Of a stretch of 12,985 nucleotides of DNA, positions 1 through 7,042 are shown piece after piece (within the stretch, counting starts at the first letter, position 1; every line of letters starts with the position of its first letter). The DNA is from Candidatus Latescibacterota bacterium (lineage in GTDB: Bacteria; Latescibacterota; UBA2968; GCA-2709665): the NCBI GenBank assembly GCA_030746455.1, contig JASLMQ010000572.1, positions 1-12,985 of the forward strand, in the 5' to 3' direction. A program made the translations under genes and the position numbers. Below the pieces are notes generated by a model that had not been told where the DNA came from, searched no databases, and was given only the letters and a program-made list of their open reading frames with translations.

Positions 1-1332
1 GGTGTACCGCTCGGTCACCTCGCCGTCCCGGGCAGGGGTCTCCCTGTAGACCACCGTGGGGTCGCTGAAGGCGGCGTCGATGCCGAACCGCGCCTTCAGG
101 ACTTCCGTCAGGATCTCGATCTGGACGGGTCCCATGATCCGGACGTGGAGCTCGCGCTCGTCCTGGAACCACTCGAAGTCCAGATGGGGGTCCTCGCTGG
201 TCAGCTGCTGGAGCGCCTCGGCCAGCCGGGCGTGGTCGGCCTCCTCTCGGGCCGTCACCTGAACGGTGAGCAGCGGCTCGACGAGGGCGTAGCCGCCGGG
301 TACGAGGTCGGGATCGCCGAGGATGTCGCCGATCCGAACCTCGGGCAGCCCGCACAGGATGCCCACCTCCCCCGCGGATAGCATCTCCGTGTCTTCGGGC
401 CGGTCCAGGGCGATCCGTTTGATCTGGGTGACCTTCTCCTCCCGGTCCGCCGTGGTGTTGACGACCGTGTTGCGGGTCCTCACACAACCGGAGCACATGC
501 GGACGCCGGCGAGGCGCCCCAGCCTCGGATCGTGGTCGAGGCGGTAGACGACGCCGGCGACGGGGCCGCTGCTGTCCGTGGCGGCATCGGGGAAGCAGGT
601 GACTATGCGGTCGAGGAGCTCGCGGACGCCATGGCCGAATTTCGCAGATCCACACAGTACGGGGAATAGGCTGCGGTCGGCGACAGACGCTGCCAGGACG
701 GGCTCCAGATCGTCGGAGGAGAGGGATTCGTCGTTCAGGTACCTGGCGAGAAGGACGTCGTCCTGCTCGGAGATCCGCTCGACCAGGTCATCCCACAGCT
801 GCGGGGTGAGCTCGGCGACGGTCGCGGTGTCGCTGCCTTCCCCTTCTGCGTGGTTGAGAAGAACCGCGTCCGGAGTGAACTCGGTGCGAAGGCTCTGGAA
901 CAGCGAGGCCGTGTCGGCCCCCACCCGGTCGATCTTGTTGAGGAAGAGGATGACGGGGATGTCCAGCGCGTCCAGGGCGCGCCAGATGGCCTCAGCCTGG
1001 GTCTGGATTCCCTCCACGGCCGACAGCACGAGCACGGCGCAATCCAGCACCCGGAGCGAGCGCTCGACCTCGGCGGCGAAGTCGACGTGCCCGGGCGTGT
1101 CGATCAGATTGATCCGGACGTCCTGCCATGGGAACGAGAGGGTGGACGCGCGGACGGAGATCCCGCGCTGCTTCTCGATGTCCAGGGCGTCGGAGAGGCT
1201 CGTGCCCTTGTCCACGTTACCGGGCGCTCGCACGCCCCCGCTCAGGTAGAGCATCTGCTCGGTCAGCGTGGTCTTCCCTGCGTCGACGTGGGCGAGGATG
1301 CCGAGGTTGCGGATTCGGGGATGGACTTCCAT
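1..1332 (-). CDS. Tet(M)/Tet(O)-type ribosomal protection GTPase (EF-G-like), 3' end outside window
   Basis: The open frame runs from ATG at 1332 off the left edge: 444 codons, against about 640 for Tet(M), so the C-terminal third (domain IV and the last part of domain V) is missing. The GTPase domain is complete. The P-loop AHVDAGKTT is at residues 14-22, switch I reads EKQRGIS (53-59), G3 is DTPGH (78-82, with the catalytic His), G4 is NKID (132-135) and the G5-like GSAK is at 228-231. The opening IRNLGILAHVDAGKTTLTE, the VDKGT segment and the wording around each G motif fit Tet(M)/Tet(O)/OtrA proteins better than housekeeping EF-G. Family members use GTP to release tetracycline from the ribosome. 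Whether this one confers resistance or is a native EF-G-like factor cannot be said without domain IV. It follows a 54-codon gene by 41 nt and has no well-placed Shine-Dalgarno sequence, which suggests translational coupling. No mobile-element genes are seen beside it. Confidence 0.88.
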   Translation of the reverse strand, partial: MEVHPRIRNLGILAHVDAGKTTLTEQMLYLSGGVRAPGNVDKGTSLSDALDIEKQRGISVRASTLSFPWQDVRINLIDTPGHVDFAAEVERSLRVLDCAVLVLSAVEGIQTQAEAIWRALDALDIPVILFLNKIDRVGADTASLFQSLRTEFTPDAVLLNHAEGEGSDTATVAELTPQLWDDLVERISEQDDVLLARYLNDESLSSDDLEPVLAASVADRSLFPVLCGSAKFGHGVRELLDRIVTCFPDAATDSSGPVAGVVYRLDHDPRLGRLAGVRMCSGCVRTRNTVVNTTADREEKVTQIKRIALDRPEDTEMLSAGEVGILCGLPEVRIGDILGDPDLVPGGYALVEPLLTVQVTAREEADHARLAEALQQLTSEDPHLDFEWFQDERELHVRIMGPVQIEILTEVLKARFGIDAAFSDPTVVYRETPARDGEVTERYT

Positions 1333-1358
1333 CTACGAGCTCAGTGTGTCTCCCATCG

Positions 1359-1372
1359 GGCGTCGCGACGCC
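1359..1372. promoter_or_regulatory. perfect 14-bp palindrome between the small gene and the GTPase gene
   Basis: GGCGTCGCGACGCC is its own reverse complement. It starts 1 nt past the small gene's stop codon and ends 26 nt before the GTPase start. In RNA it can fold into a 5-bp GC-rich stem with a CGCG tetraloop. It is not followed by a U-run, so it is not a classical terminator. It may be an mRNA processing or translation-control hairpin or a protein-binding dyad, or it may be chance in GC-rich DNA. Confidence 0.4.
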
Positions 1373-1373
1373 G

Positions 1374-1538
1374 TTACTCGGTCACGTTCAGGAACAGCTC
1401 CACGCGGTTGTGCGGTCGGAAGAGCTTGATCACCACGCTGGGCTTCCCGTTTCCGAAGTCGCCCAGCTTCGACTCGTGCGTGCCGATCGGGTTGGCGTCG
1501 ATCAGCTGGCGCTCGAATGCGAGAGTCTTCACTGACAT
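1374..1538 (-). CDS. small protein of unknown function, 54 aa, upstream of the Tet(M)-like GTPase
   Basis: I do not recognise a family. ATG at 1538 is preceded by AGGAG nine nt upstream, a good ribosome binding site, and the frame ends at TAA 1374-1376. The protein starts MSVKTLAFERQLIDANPIGT and ends VELFLNVTE. It is mixed charged/hydrophobic, with no cysteine, signal peptide or membrane helix. The second half (PSVVIKLFRPHNRVELFLNV) could form two beta strands. It is the first gene after a 214-nt gap and lies 41 nt before the GTPase, so the two are probably co-transcribed. It is longer than the leader peptide of tet(M) and does not look like one by composition. It may be a real small protein whose translation also sets up the downstream gene. 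The gene call rests on the start site, stop and context, not on homology. Confidence 0.6.
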   Translation of the reverse strand: MSVKTLAFERQLIDANPIGTHESKLGDFGNGKPSVVIKLFRPHNRVELFLNVTE

Positions 1539-1752
1539 CCGGAGCTTCTCCTGAGTGCTTAGCCTTGATGCGACAAAACCTGGGAACTACGAAAAGCGCG
1601 AAAGACGCGAAAACTGCGACAGACAGGATGCGGGAAGGTCCAGACTTCAGCTCACAGGCGGTGGGGTGATAGATCCAGGCCTGAGCGCCAGGCGGAACCG
1701 GGATTCCCAGGCGCTTCGCGCCGTTCGCCCCCCTAATTTCGTCGAATCGAGG
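1539..1752. other. intergenic region upstream of the small-gene/GTPase pair
   Basis: This 214-nt gap lies between the end of the LamG gene and the start of the small gene, both on the minus strand. Any promoter for the GTPase operon should lie here, but I could not pick a convincing -35/-10 pair. It holds a GCGAAA-type tandem repeat (1589-1613) and a short hairpin GGCGC-TTC-GCGCC (1710-1722) just past the LamG stop. Neither is followed by a T-run on the minus strand. The base composition near 1560-1620 is more A-rich than the neighbouring genes. Confidence 0.5.
1589..1613. repeat. short imperfect tandem repeat with GCGAAA core
   Basis: On the plus strand the stretch reads as successive units ACGAAAA, GCGCGAAA, GACGCGAAAA. 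The minus strand reads as TTTTCGCGTC and TTTCGCGC units. From general knowledge, similar CGCGAAAGACGCGAAA strings recur between genes in many environmental bacterial genomes. Only one cluster is present here, so dispersal cannot be shown from this window. Confidence 0.5.
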
Positions 1753-2520
1753 TTAGAGCAGAGCGCCAACGGGTGCCGATAGACCGTAGAGGGCCTCGAC
1801 CTGAGTCCCCTCAACCGCAGCGTCCAGTATGAGTACCTCGTCGATGAGGCCGGCGTAGCGCTGTCCCAGCCCGATCGTCATCTCGTCGACCTTCCAGGTC
1901 ACGCGGTGGGCGTAGCCCGACATCCATCCCCGTCGCACGCCGTCGATGTAGACCTCGGCGGAACCGTCTTCCTCTCCCGAATTGGTGTTCCGCCAGGTGG
2001 CGACTACGTGGTGCCACTCGCCGCGCTTCCAGTTGAGCTCACCCACGACGATGAGCTGTCCGCCGACGAAGCGGTCGTTGGCCGGGCTGTCGTTGTAGAA
2101 CCCGAAGCGCAGCTTCCGCGGAGATCCATAGCGTTCGTCGTTAGGGCGGGTCAAGTCGAGGTAGAACGACCCGTCGGCCGCGGATCGGCTGATGTGGAAG
2201 GGATCGACCGGTACTGACGGCGATAGATCCTCATCGGGATCGCCGTTGAGCCAGAGGGAAACCGTGCCCGAGAAGGCCTCGGCGCTGTAGGGGAAGTTGT
2301 CCTGGGCGGGTAAGGTGAACTCGTCCTCGGCCCACCCGTACTCGGCCGCTGATAGGGCCAGGGCGCCGCCGTGTCGTCCTCCGGAGGGATCGTGCCGTGC
2401 GACGGCAGGCTGGTGGCTCGCGACAGGGTCCCCGCGGCTGAAGTTTGCATCCAGGCCCCGGTCGAACGAGGCGTAGAGGCAGGTGTGCTGTTTGATGAAC
2501 TCATCTAGATGTATCGGCAT
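1753..2520 (-). CDS. LamG/concanavalin-A-like jellyroll domain protein
   Basis: 255 aa from ATG 2520 to TAA 1753-1755. A single LamG-type jellyroll spans about residues 50-245. The diagnostic strands are FSGTVSLWL (83-91), the EWHHVVATW signature (168-176), AEVYIDG (188-194) and YAGLIDEVLIL (222-232). Such folds bind carbohydrate or protein surfaces and usually sit in secreted or multidomain proteins. Here the domain stands alone with no signal peptide: the N-terminus MPIHLDEFIKQHTC is polar. The start has only a weak purine stretch (GGGCGAGA) upstream. It begins 27 nt after the glycosidase-like gene, which suggests co-transcription and a role as a binding or accessory partner. I saw no catalytic motif. 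The fold call is firm; the ligand and cellular location are unknown. Confidence 0.85.
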   Translation of the reverse strand: MPIHLDEFIKQHTCLYASFDRGLDANFSRGDPVASHQPAVARHDPSGGRHGGALALSAAEYGWAEDEFTLPAQDNFPYSAEAFSGTVSLWLNGDPDEDLSPSVPVDPFHISRSAADGSFYLDLTRPNDERYGSPRKLRFGFYNDSPANDRFVGGQLIVVGELNWKRGEWHHVVATWRNTNSGEEDGSAEVYIDGVRRGWMSGYAHRVTWKVDEMTIGLGQRYAGLIDEVLILDAAVEGTQVEALYGLSAPVGALL

Positions 2521-2547
2521 GAATCTCGCCCTATAGAGACGGACTTC

Positions 2548-4602
2548 TCACGATGCGATCACGATGACGTTGTAGCAAACCAGATGAGGGACCCGGAACT
2601 CGGTTCTCCCATCCTGGACGACGTGTTCAAGGTCCTGCGCAGGCGTCTCCTTGTCCGGCGAGATGAGCCTGACGGTTTCCGGCGGATCGTCGCCCTCTAT
2701 CAGGACGGACACAGCGATGTCGGACAGTGGCCTGTCCTCGTCCCAGTTGAGGAGGTGCACGAACAGGCCGTTGGCCTTTCGCGTGACCTCGGGGATGATC
2801 GGGCCGCGAGCGTCGATGCGTACTGTGCGACGCCCATCCAGCGCGTAGTCCAGGGCGGCCACGATGTCCGCGTGATTCACTGCAAGCTCCCTCGCGCAGG
2901 CCATCAAGGGCAGCGGAGGCCCGGAGGAATGGGTCAGCAGCGTACGGTACGAGTCCGTGTCGCCTCCCCCTGGGGTCGCCTGCCACGGACGCTCGATCCG
3001 AGCGACGATCGCGACCCTTCCCCTGCCTACCTCCTCGAACAGCGTGCCCGTTTCCGGCCAGGCGATCTGCAGCAACTCCCCGAGCAGGTGCGACTTCTCG
3101 CGCCTGTACCGCTCACCTCTCCAGGGCTGCATGCGCTCATTCAGCACGCAGGTGTCTTCGCTTGCCACCAGAGAGCCGCCATTTCGTACGTACTCTGCGA
3201 TTCTCTCCGCTGTGTCTCGCTTCATGGACACGACGTTGGGCAGGAAGAGGCAGCGGTAGCGCTCCAGGTCCTCGAGATGCGCGTCGAAGGCGATGTCGAA
3301 GGTGATCCCCTCCTGCAACAGGCTCTGTTCACACAGAACGGTGCTTTCGTGGGGATAGCTGCAGGTGTAGGAGAGTGTCTCGAATGAGTGCAAAATGGCG
3401 CAGTCTGAAACGGTGGCAGCCCTACCCAGCAGCTTGTGGTTCGTGCGCGAGAACTCGACGTAGCTCCGCATCCAATCCGGAGGGCTGTCCCGCCGGATGG
3501 GCCCTACCCAGTCGAACCGGCTCGTGTTGAAGGCCATCCCCTCGGCCAGGAACAGCCGCTTGAAGTCCCCTAGCTCGGTCCGGGTGACCGCGGGAGTCAC
3601 CGGAATGTCGAAAGACTTCGCCACCTTCATCTGCACGACCCGGCTCTTGGCGACACCACTTGGTAGGAGTTCGGGTTTGCCCGCGACTTCCGCGCTGAAC
3701 AGGTCGCATTCGGGGAGAACAAGCTCCGGCCAGGCGCCGTGGAAGGCCGCGTTGTTGAGGCCAGGAACCCCGCCGTACAGGTAGTTGACATAGAGGATTG
3801 CGTCGGGATTGCACGCCTTCACCGTCTCGTTCAGCTCGCGCGTGACCTCACCCAGCCTCTCACACCGGAAGCGAATCCACTCCTGGGACACAGGATCGAG
3901 AATGACGTTCGGCTCCGGAATGCCGGTCATATAGTCCGAATACCCAAGGGTCCGGAAAGGCGGTGGCTCGAAGGGGGCCAGGCTTCCGAACCGCTCCATA
4001 CGTTGATCCGGGTCCGGATACTTCCGGTCGATGTAATCCTGGAACCGCGTCCTGCAGTGGTCGCACGCGCACGTGTAGCTGAAGTAGCCGTAGAGGTCGG
4101 TGAAGATGCCGTCCAGGTCCAGCTCGTGCATGGCGTCGCGGATGATTCGGCTCACGTAGGCTGTGAAATCGGGGTTGTTCAGACAGGGGATGTACTGCCA
4201 CCACTTGGGACCGAAGGTCGGGGCCTGCCCATCGGGCCCCCTCTGCACCCATTCAGCGGCTTCGGGCAGTTCCGCGAAGAACGGCTCGTGCACGATCTGG
4301 CCGATGGTCTGCGTGTAGAGTACCCGTCGAATGCCCGTCTTCTTGAGGGCCCGGGCGATGGGCTTGTTGGCGCGCACCTCCGCCAGGTCTATCTCGGGTC
4401 CAAGGCCGCGGACGCCGTCCAGGATTACGAAGTCGACGCCCTGCCGGGAGAGGGTGTTCGCCATTCCAGGATCCCGTTGCTCCCGGACATGGACGGGAGT
4501 CTCGACCGTACAGAGGCCGAGACGTAGCCCGTGGGGCACGTTCTCGATCGCCTGGACGGCCATGAATCCCTCGTAGATCCATGCCGGCTTGGCAGTCGAC
4601 AC
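2548..4602 (-). CDS. TIM-barrel glycoside-hydrolase-like protein with beta-galactosidase trimerisation-type domain
   Basis: 684 aa. GTG at 4602 is chosen because GGGAGA lies about 8 nt upstream. Residues roughly 20-390 look like a (beta/alpha)8 barrel of the hypothetical-glycosyl-hydrolase/GH42-like superfamily. LDLDGIFTDLYGYF (161-174) places Asp164 and Asp169 at a barrel strand end. It is followed by a Cys cluster C178-x-C180-x-x-C183 (CACDHC) that recurs in this superfamily. Residues about 395-490 (VSDCAILHSFETL, then YRCLFLPNVVSM, AEYVRNGGSLVASEDT) match the flavodoxin/glutamine-amidotransferase-like trimerisation domain of GH42 enzymes. The C-terminal part (FVHLLNWDEDRP onward) looks like a beta-sandwich. 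No signal peptide is seen, so it is probably cytosolic. It follows the FAD oxidoreductase by 66 nt and precedes the LamG gene by 27 nt. A glycosidase acting on oligosaccharides is likely, but the exact GH family, substrate and catalytic acids are not assigned. Confidence 0.8.
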   Translation of the reverse strand: MSTAKPAWIYEGFMAVQAIENVPHGLRLGLCTVETPVHVREQRDPGMANTLSRQGVDFVILDGVRGLGPEIDLAEVRANKPIARALKKTGIRRVLYTQTIGQIVHEPFFAELPEAAEWVQRGPDGQAPTFGPKWWQYIPCLNNPDFTAYVSRIIRDAMHELDLDGIFTDLYGYFSYTCACDHCRTRFQDYIDRKYPDPDQRMERFGSLAPFEPPPFRTLGYSDYMTGIPEPNVILDPVSQEWIRFRCERLGEVTRELNETVKACNPDAILYVNYLYGGVPGLNNAAFHGAWPELVLPECDLFSAEVAGKPELLPSGVAKSRVVQMKVAKSFDIPVTPAVTRTELGDFKRLFLAEGMAFNTSRFDWVGPIRRDSPPDWMRSYVEFSRTNHKLLGRAATVSDCAILHSFETLSYTCSYPHESTVLCEQSLLQEGITFDIAFDAHLEDLERYRCLFLPNVVSMKRDTAERIAEYVRNGGSLVASEDTCVLNERMQPWRGERYRREKSHLLGELLQIAWPETGTLFEEVGRGRVAIVARIERPWQATPGGGDTDSYRTLLTHSSGPPLPLMACARELAVNHADIVAALDYALDGRRTVRIDARGPIIPEVTRKANGLFVHLLNWDEDRPLSDIAVSVLIEGDDPPETVRLISPDKETPAQDLEHVVQDGRTEFRVPHLVCYNVIVIAS

Positions 4603-4625
4603 CGAAGCACTCTCCCTTTGAGGTT

Positions 4626-4660
4626 GCCCTCCGCATCGAGGGCCTGGAGACTGGATGCGG
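4626..4660 (-). promoter_or_regulatory. two interlocking inverted repeats in the gap before the glycosidase-like gene
   Basis: Plus-strand arms are GCCCTC (4626-4631) with GAGGGC (4638-4643), and CCGCATC (4631-4637) with GATGCGG (4654-4660). The arms are interleaved in the order A, B, A', B' and share base 4631. The minus-strand mRNA could therefore form alternative hairpins or a pseudoknot just upstream of the glycosidase ribosome binding site. No U-run follows. A role in translation control or mRNA stability is possible but not shown. Confidence 0.35.
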
Positions 4661-4668
4661 CTCCGCTT

Positions 4669-5970
4669 TCAGACCATCGCAGCCGAGCTGATGCTGTCGA
4701 GGGCGTCAGAAACCTCGGGCCAGGCCACCTCGTGTGGCAGGCAACCCGACACGGCCGCCCGAGCGGCGCAAGCCCCGGCCGCCTGGCCCAAAGCGGCGGC
4801 CGTACCGGTCACGCGATATCCGCCGTGGGCCAGGAAGTCGCCGCTGATGCACCGTCCGGCCATCAGCAGGCCGTCGACGTCGCGCGCGATGAGGGCGCGA
4901 AGCGGGATGTCGTAGTGCTGTGACTTGAGCCTGGGGATCACCACGGCCTTGGCCTTGTCCAGGTCCGTTGGGTGTACGCCGGCCCCGCGCTTCACGCGGC
5001 AGACGGCATCCACGTGTCGGGTACCGTCCACCAGGTCATCGACCGTTACGGTGTGGCGGCCATGGATCCGGCGTCCCTCCCGTACGCCGATCTGCGCGCC
5101 CGTGGCCACGATCCGCATCTCGGACCACACACCACCGAGGTCCCGCAAGGCCGCGACGAGTCGATGAATCTCGGACCGCGCCTGGAAGGTCGCCGCAGTG
5201 ATCCCGGTGGCGTCGTCGCACCTCACGTGGTACTCGTGATTCGCCATCAGCGCGAACAGCTCTTCCCGGATTCGCAAAAGGGTGGGGGAACGGTAGGAGG
5301 GCGAGACGCCCGCCCGCTCCATCTCGACGAGGAGGCGGGTCTTGGGCTTGGGAAGCGAGCCGCCCACGAAGGACTCGATCTCGGAGAAGCGTAGGCCCGC
5401 AACCAGTGCGATCAGGCTCATGGGCTGCACGACACCGGAATCGGGGTGCCCCATGTCGTACCCGCAACCGGCCAGTGCGCTCAGATCCCCGTCGCCTGTT
5501 GCGTCCACGAAGGTCGATCCGGTCCAGGCCTCGCGGCCCGATTTGGACTCCGTGACGACCGCCGTCAGACGGTCGGCCTCGTCTCGCTCGGAGGCAACCA
5601 CGCGCGTGTGCAGCCGGACCTGAACCCCAGCCTCCACGCACATCTCCTCGAGCAGGAGCTTCATCTCCTCCACGTCGACGGCGAAGTTCTTGCCGCCGGG
5701 GACCCGCAGCGCGCGGGCACCCCGCCGGTCCAGCTCGCGCGTGATTTCCGCGATGATGCCCGGCTTGTCCCACGCGTCGATGATCCAACCCAGAGAGCCG
5801 GCCGTCCAGATACCCCCCAGGCATCCGTGGACCTCCAGCAGGCGCGTGCTGGCCCCTGACCGGGCCGACGCCAGTGCGGCGCACACCCCCGCGGGACCTC
5901 CCCCACAGACCACCACATCGGTGGACCCGGTAACTGGCACATCGCGCGCGGGTTCGTGGACGGCGTTCAT
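4669..5970 (-). CDS. FAD-dependent oxidoreductase (FAD_oxidored family)
   Basis: 433 aa from ATG 5970; a GTAGGAGCC purine run lies upstream. The N-terminal Rossmann motif is VVVCGGGPAGVCAA, with GxGxxG at 23-28 and the ribose-binding Glu46 ending RLLE. This is followed by HGCLGG (48-53), the Cys-containing loop typical of FAD_oxidored proteins. A second FAD contact is DATGDGDLSALAG in mid-protein. The C-terminal flavin-binding segment is DGLLMAGRCISGDFLAHGGYRVTGTAAALGQAAG. Family members are flavoproteins found in sugar-utilisation loci of several environmental phyla, and their substrates are mostly unassigned. No membrane segment or signal peptide is visible. It starts 13 nt after the dehydrogenase stop, so the two are almost certainly co-transcribed and may act on successive oxidation steps. 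Cofactor and fold are confident; substrate is unknown. Confidence 0.9.
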   Translation of the reverse strand: MNAVHEPARDVPVTGSTDVVVCGGGPAGVCAALASARSGASTRLLEVHGCLGGIWTAGSLGWIIDAWDKPGIIAEITRELDRRGARALRVPGGKNFAVDVEEMKLLLEEMCVEAGVQVRLHTRVVASERDEADRLTAVVTESKSGREAWTGSTFVDATGDGDLSALAGCGYDMGHPDSGVVQPMSLIALVAGLRFSEIESFVGGSLPKPKTRLLVEMERAGVSPSYRSPTLLRIREELFALMANHEYHVRCDDATGITAATFQARSEIHRLVAALRDLGGVWSEMRIVATGAQIGVREGRRIHGRHTVTVDDLVDGTRHVDAVCRVKRGAGVHPTDLDKAKAVVIPRLKSQHYDIPLRALIARDVDGLLMAGRCISGDFLAHGGYRVTGTAAALGQAAGACAARAAVSGCLPHEVAWPEVSDALDSISSAAMV

Positions 5971-5983
5971 TGTTCCCTGGCTC

Positions 5984-7042
5984 CTACGGGATGATGAGCG
6001 TTTTGAGCGAACCCTGTGTATCGAGGTCCTCCGACTCCGCCCGGAAGACCTCGCCGATCTCGTCGAGCCGATGGCTCACCGAGTTCTCGTAGATGATGTC
6101 GAGATCGAAGACGCCCCGCTGGACCGCGCGATAGGCCTCTCGCATGTTCTCGACCGCGCGGAGCTTGGTGTAGTGGACCGCATTGAGATTCCGGATCTCC
6201 AGGCCGTCTTCGTGGAAGCGGTGGAAGCAGAATTCCTTCACGGGCGCATAGCTGTCGCCGTAGAGGGCCAGGATGCCGTTGTGTCGTACCATCCCGAGGG
6301 CCTGCTTGATCCCCGCGCCGGTGCCGCCGACGGCCTCGATCGCCACGTCGACGCCCTCGCCGTGGGTGAGCTCGTTGATCGCTTCGAGAGGATCGGTCTG
6401 GGTTGCGTCGATCACGGGGTCCGCCCCGAGCTGCCGGGCGATGTCGAGTTTCGATTGGACCACATCAACCGCGATGACCCGGGAGGCCCCGGATTTGATC
6501 GCCCCCTGGAGCATGATGTTGCCGGCAAAGCCCACGCCGTTGACGGCCACGGTATCCCCGAGCTTGACGTCCATATGGAGCGCCGCCCAGGCGGCGCAGC
6601 CCAGGGGCTCGTACAGGCAGCCCACCTCGAAGGACACCCCGTCAGGGATGGGCTGCACGTGGGCCGGATCGGTCACCCAATAGTCGCTGTAGGTGGGATA
6701 GATCAGGCTGCCCACCTGGTCTCCCACCTGCACCTTGCCGCCGCCGAGGTACTCGTGAACGGCACTGCCCACCTCGACAACGGTACCTCCGCCCTCGTGG
6801 CCGAGGGGGCCCATGGGGTAGCCGTGGCCGCCCGCTTCGGTCGATTCGCCGAGGGCGGTTTCGGGCCCTCCTCTGGCCTCATCCTCCGCGCTGACGGTGA
6901 TCCCTCGGTAGAAGTAGCGCTCCGACCCGCAGACCGATGCCTGATGGGTCTGCACCAGGAGCTGGTTGGGCTGGAGCTCGGGCAGGGTGACGGTCTCGAT
7001 CGTCATTTCGCCCGGTGAGAGGTAGACGACGCGGGTGTCCAT
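5984..7042 (-). CDS. medium-chain (zinc-type) alcohol/polyol dehydrogenase
   Basis: 352 aa, the usual family size, from ATG 7042 with GAGGA nine nt upstream. The catalytic zinc site is recognisable: Cys38 (VCGSE), His82-Glu83 (GHEGGG) and Glu145 in YEPLGC. The NAD(P) Rossmann motif is NGVGFAGN (168-175), and Asp193 closes strand two (VIAVDVV), favouring NAD over NADP. No cysteine lies between residues 85 and 141, so the four-Cys structural zinc lobe of classical alcohol dehydrogenases is absent. Members oxidise alcohols, polyols or sugars (threonine or sorbitol dehydrogenase-like). It opens Block 2 after a 256-nt gap with a repeat element and is followed 13 nt later by the flavoprotein gene. 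Oxidation of a sugar or polyol released by the neighbouring glycosidases is a reasonable inference, no more. Confidence 0.9.
   Translation of the reverse strand: MDTRVVYLSPGEMTIETVTLPELQPNQLLVQTHQASVCGSERYFYRGITVSAEDEARGGPETALGESTEAGGHGYPMGPLGHEGGGTVVEVGSAVHEYLGGGKVQVGDQVGSLIYPTYSDYWVTDPAHVQPIPDGVSFEVGCLYEPLGCAAWAALHMDVKLGDTVAVNGVGFAGNIMLQGAIKSGASRVIAVDVVQSKLDIARQLGADPVIDATQTDPLEAINELTHGEGVDVAIEAVGGTGAGIKQALGMVRHNGILALYGDSYAPVKEFCFHRFHEDGLEIRNLNAVHYTKLRAVENMREAYRAVQRGVFDLDIIYENSVSHRLDEIGEVFRAESEDLDTQGSLKTLIIP

Noticed and set aside
578..1554. Plus-strand open frames (223 and 234 codons) over the GTPase region
   Set aside because: They are antisense to the GTPase and small gene; the translations are Arg/Ser-rich and show no known motif.
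1710..1722. Hairpin GGCGC-TTC-GCGCC after the LamG gene as a terminator
   Set aside because: Only 5 bp and no T-run on the minus strand.
5690..7018. Long plus-strand open frame (442 codons) across the dehydrogenase and flavoprotein genes
   Set aside because: It is antisense to two well-supported genes, has no recognisable domain, and is the kind of long shadow frame that GC-rich DNA yields.
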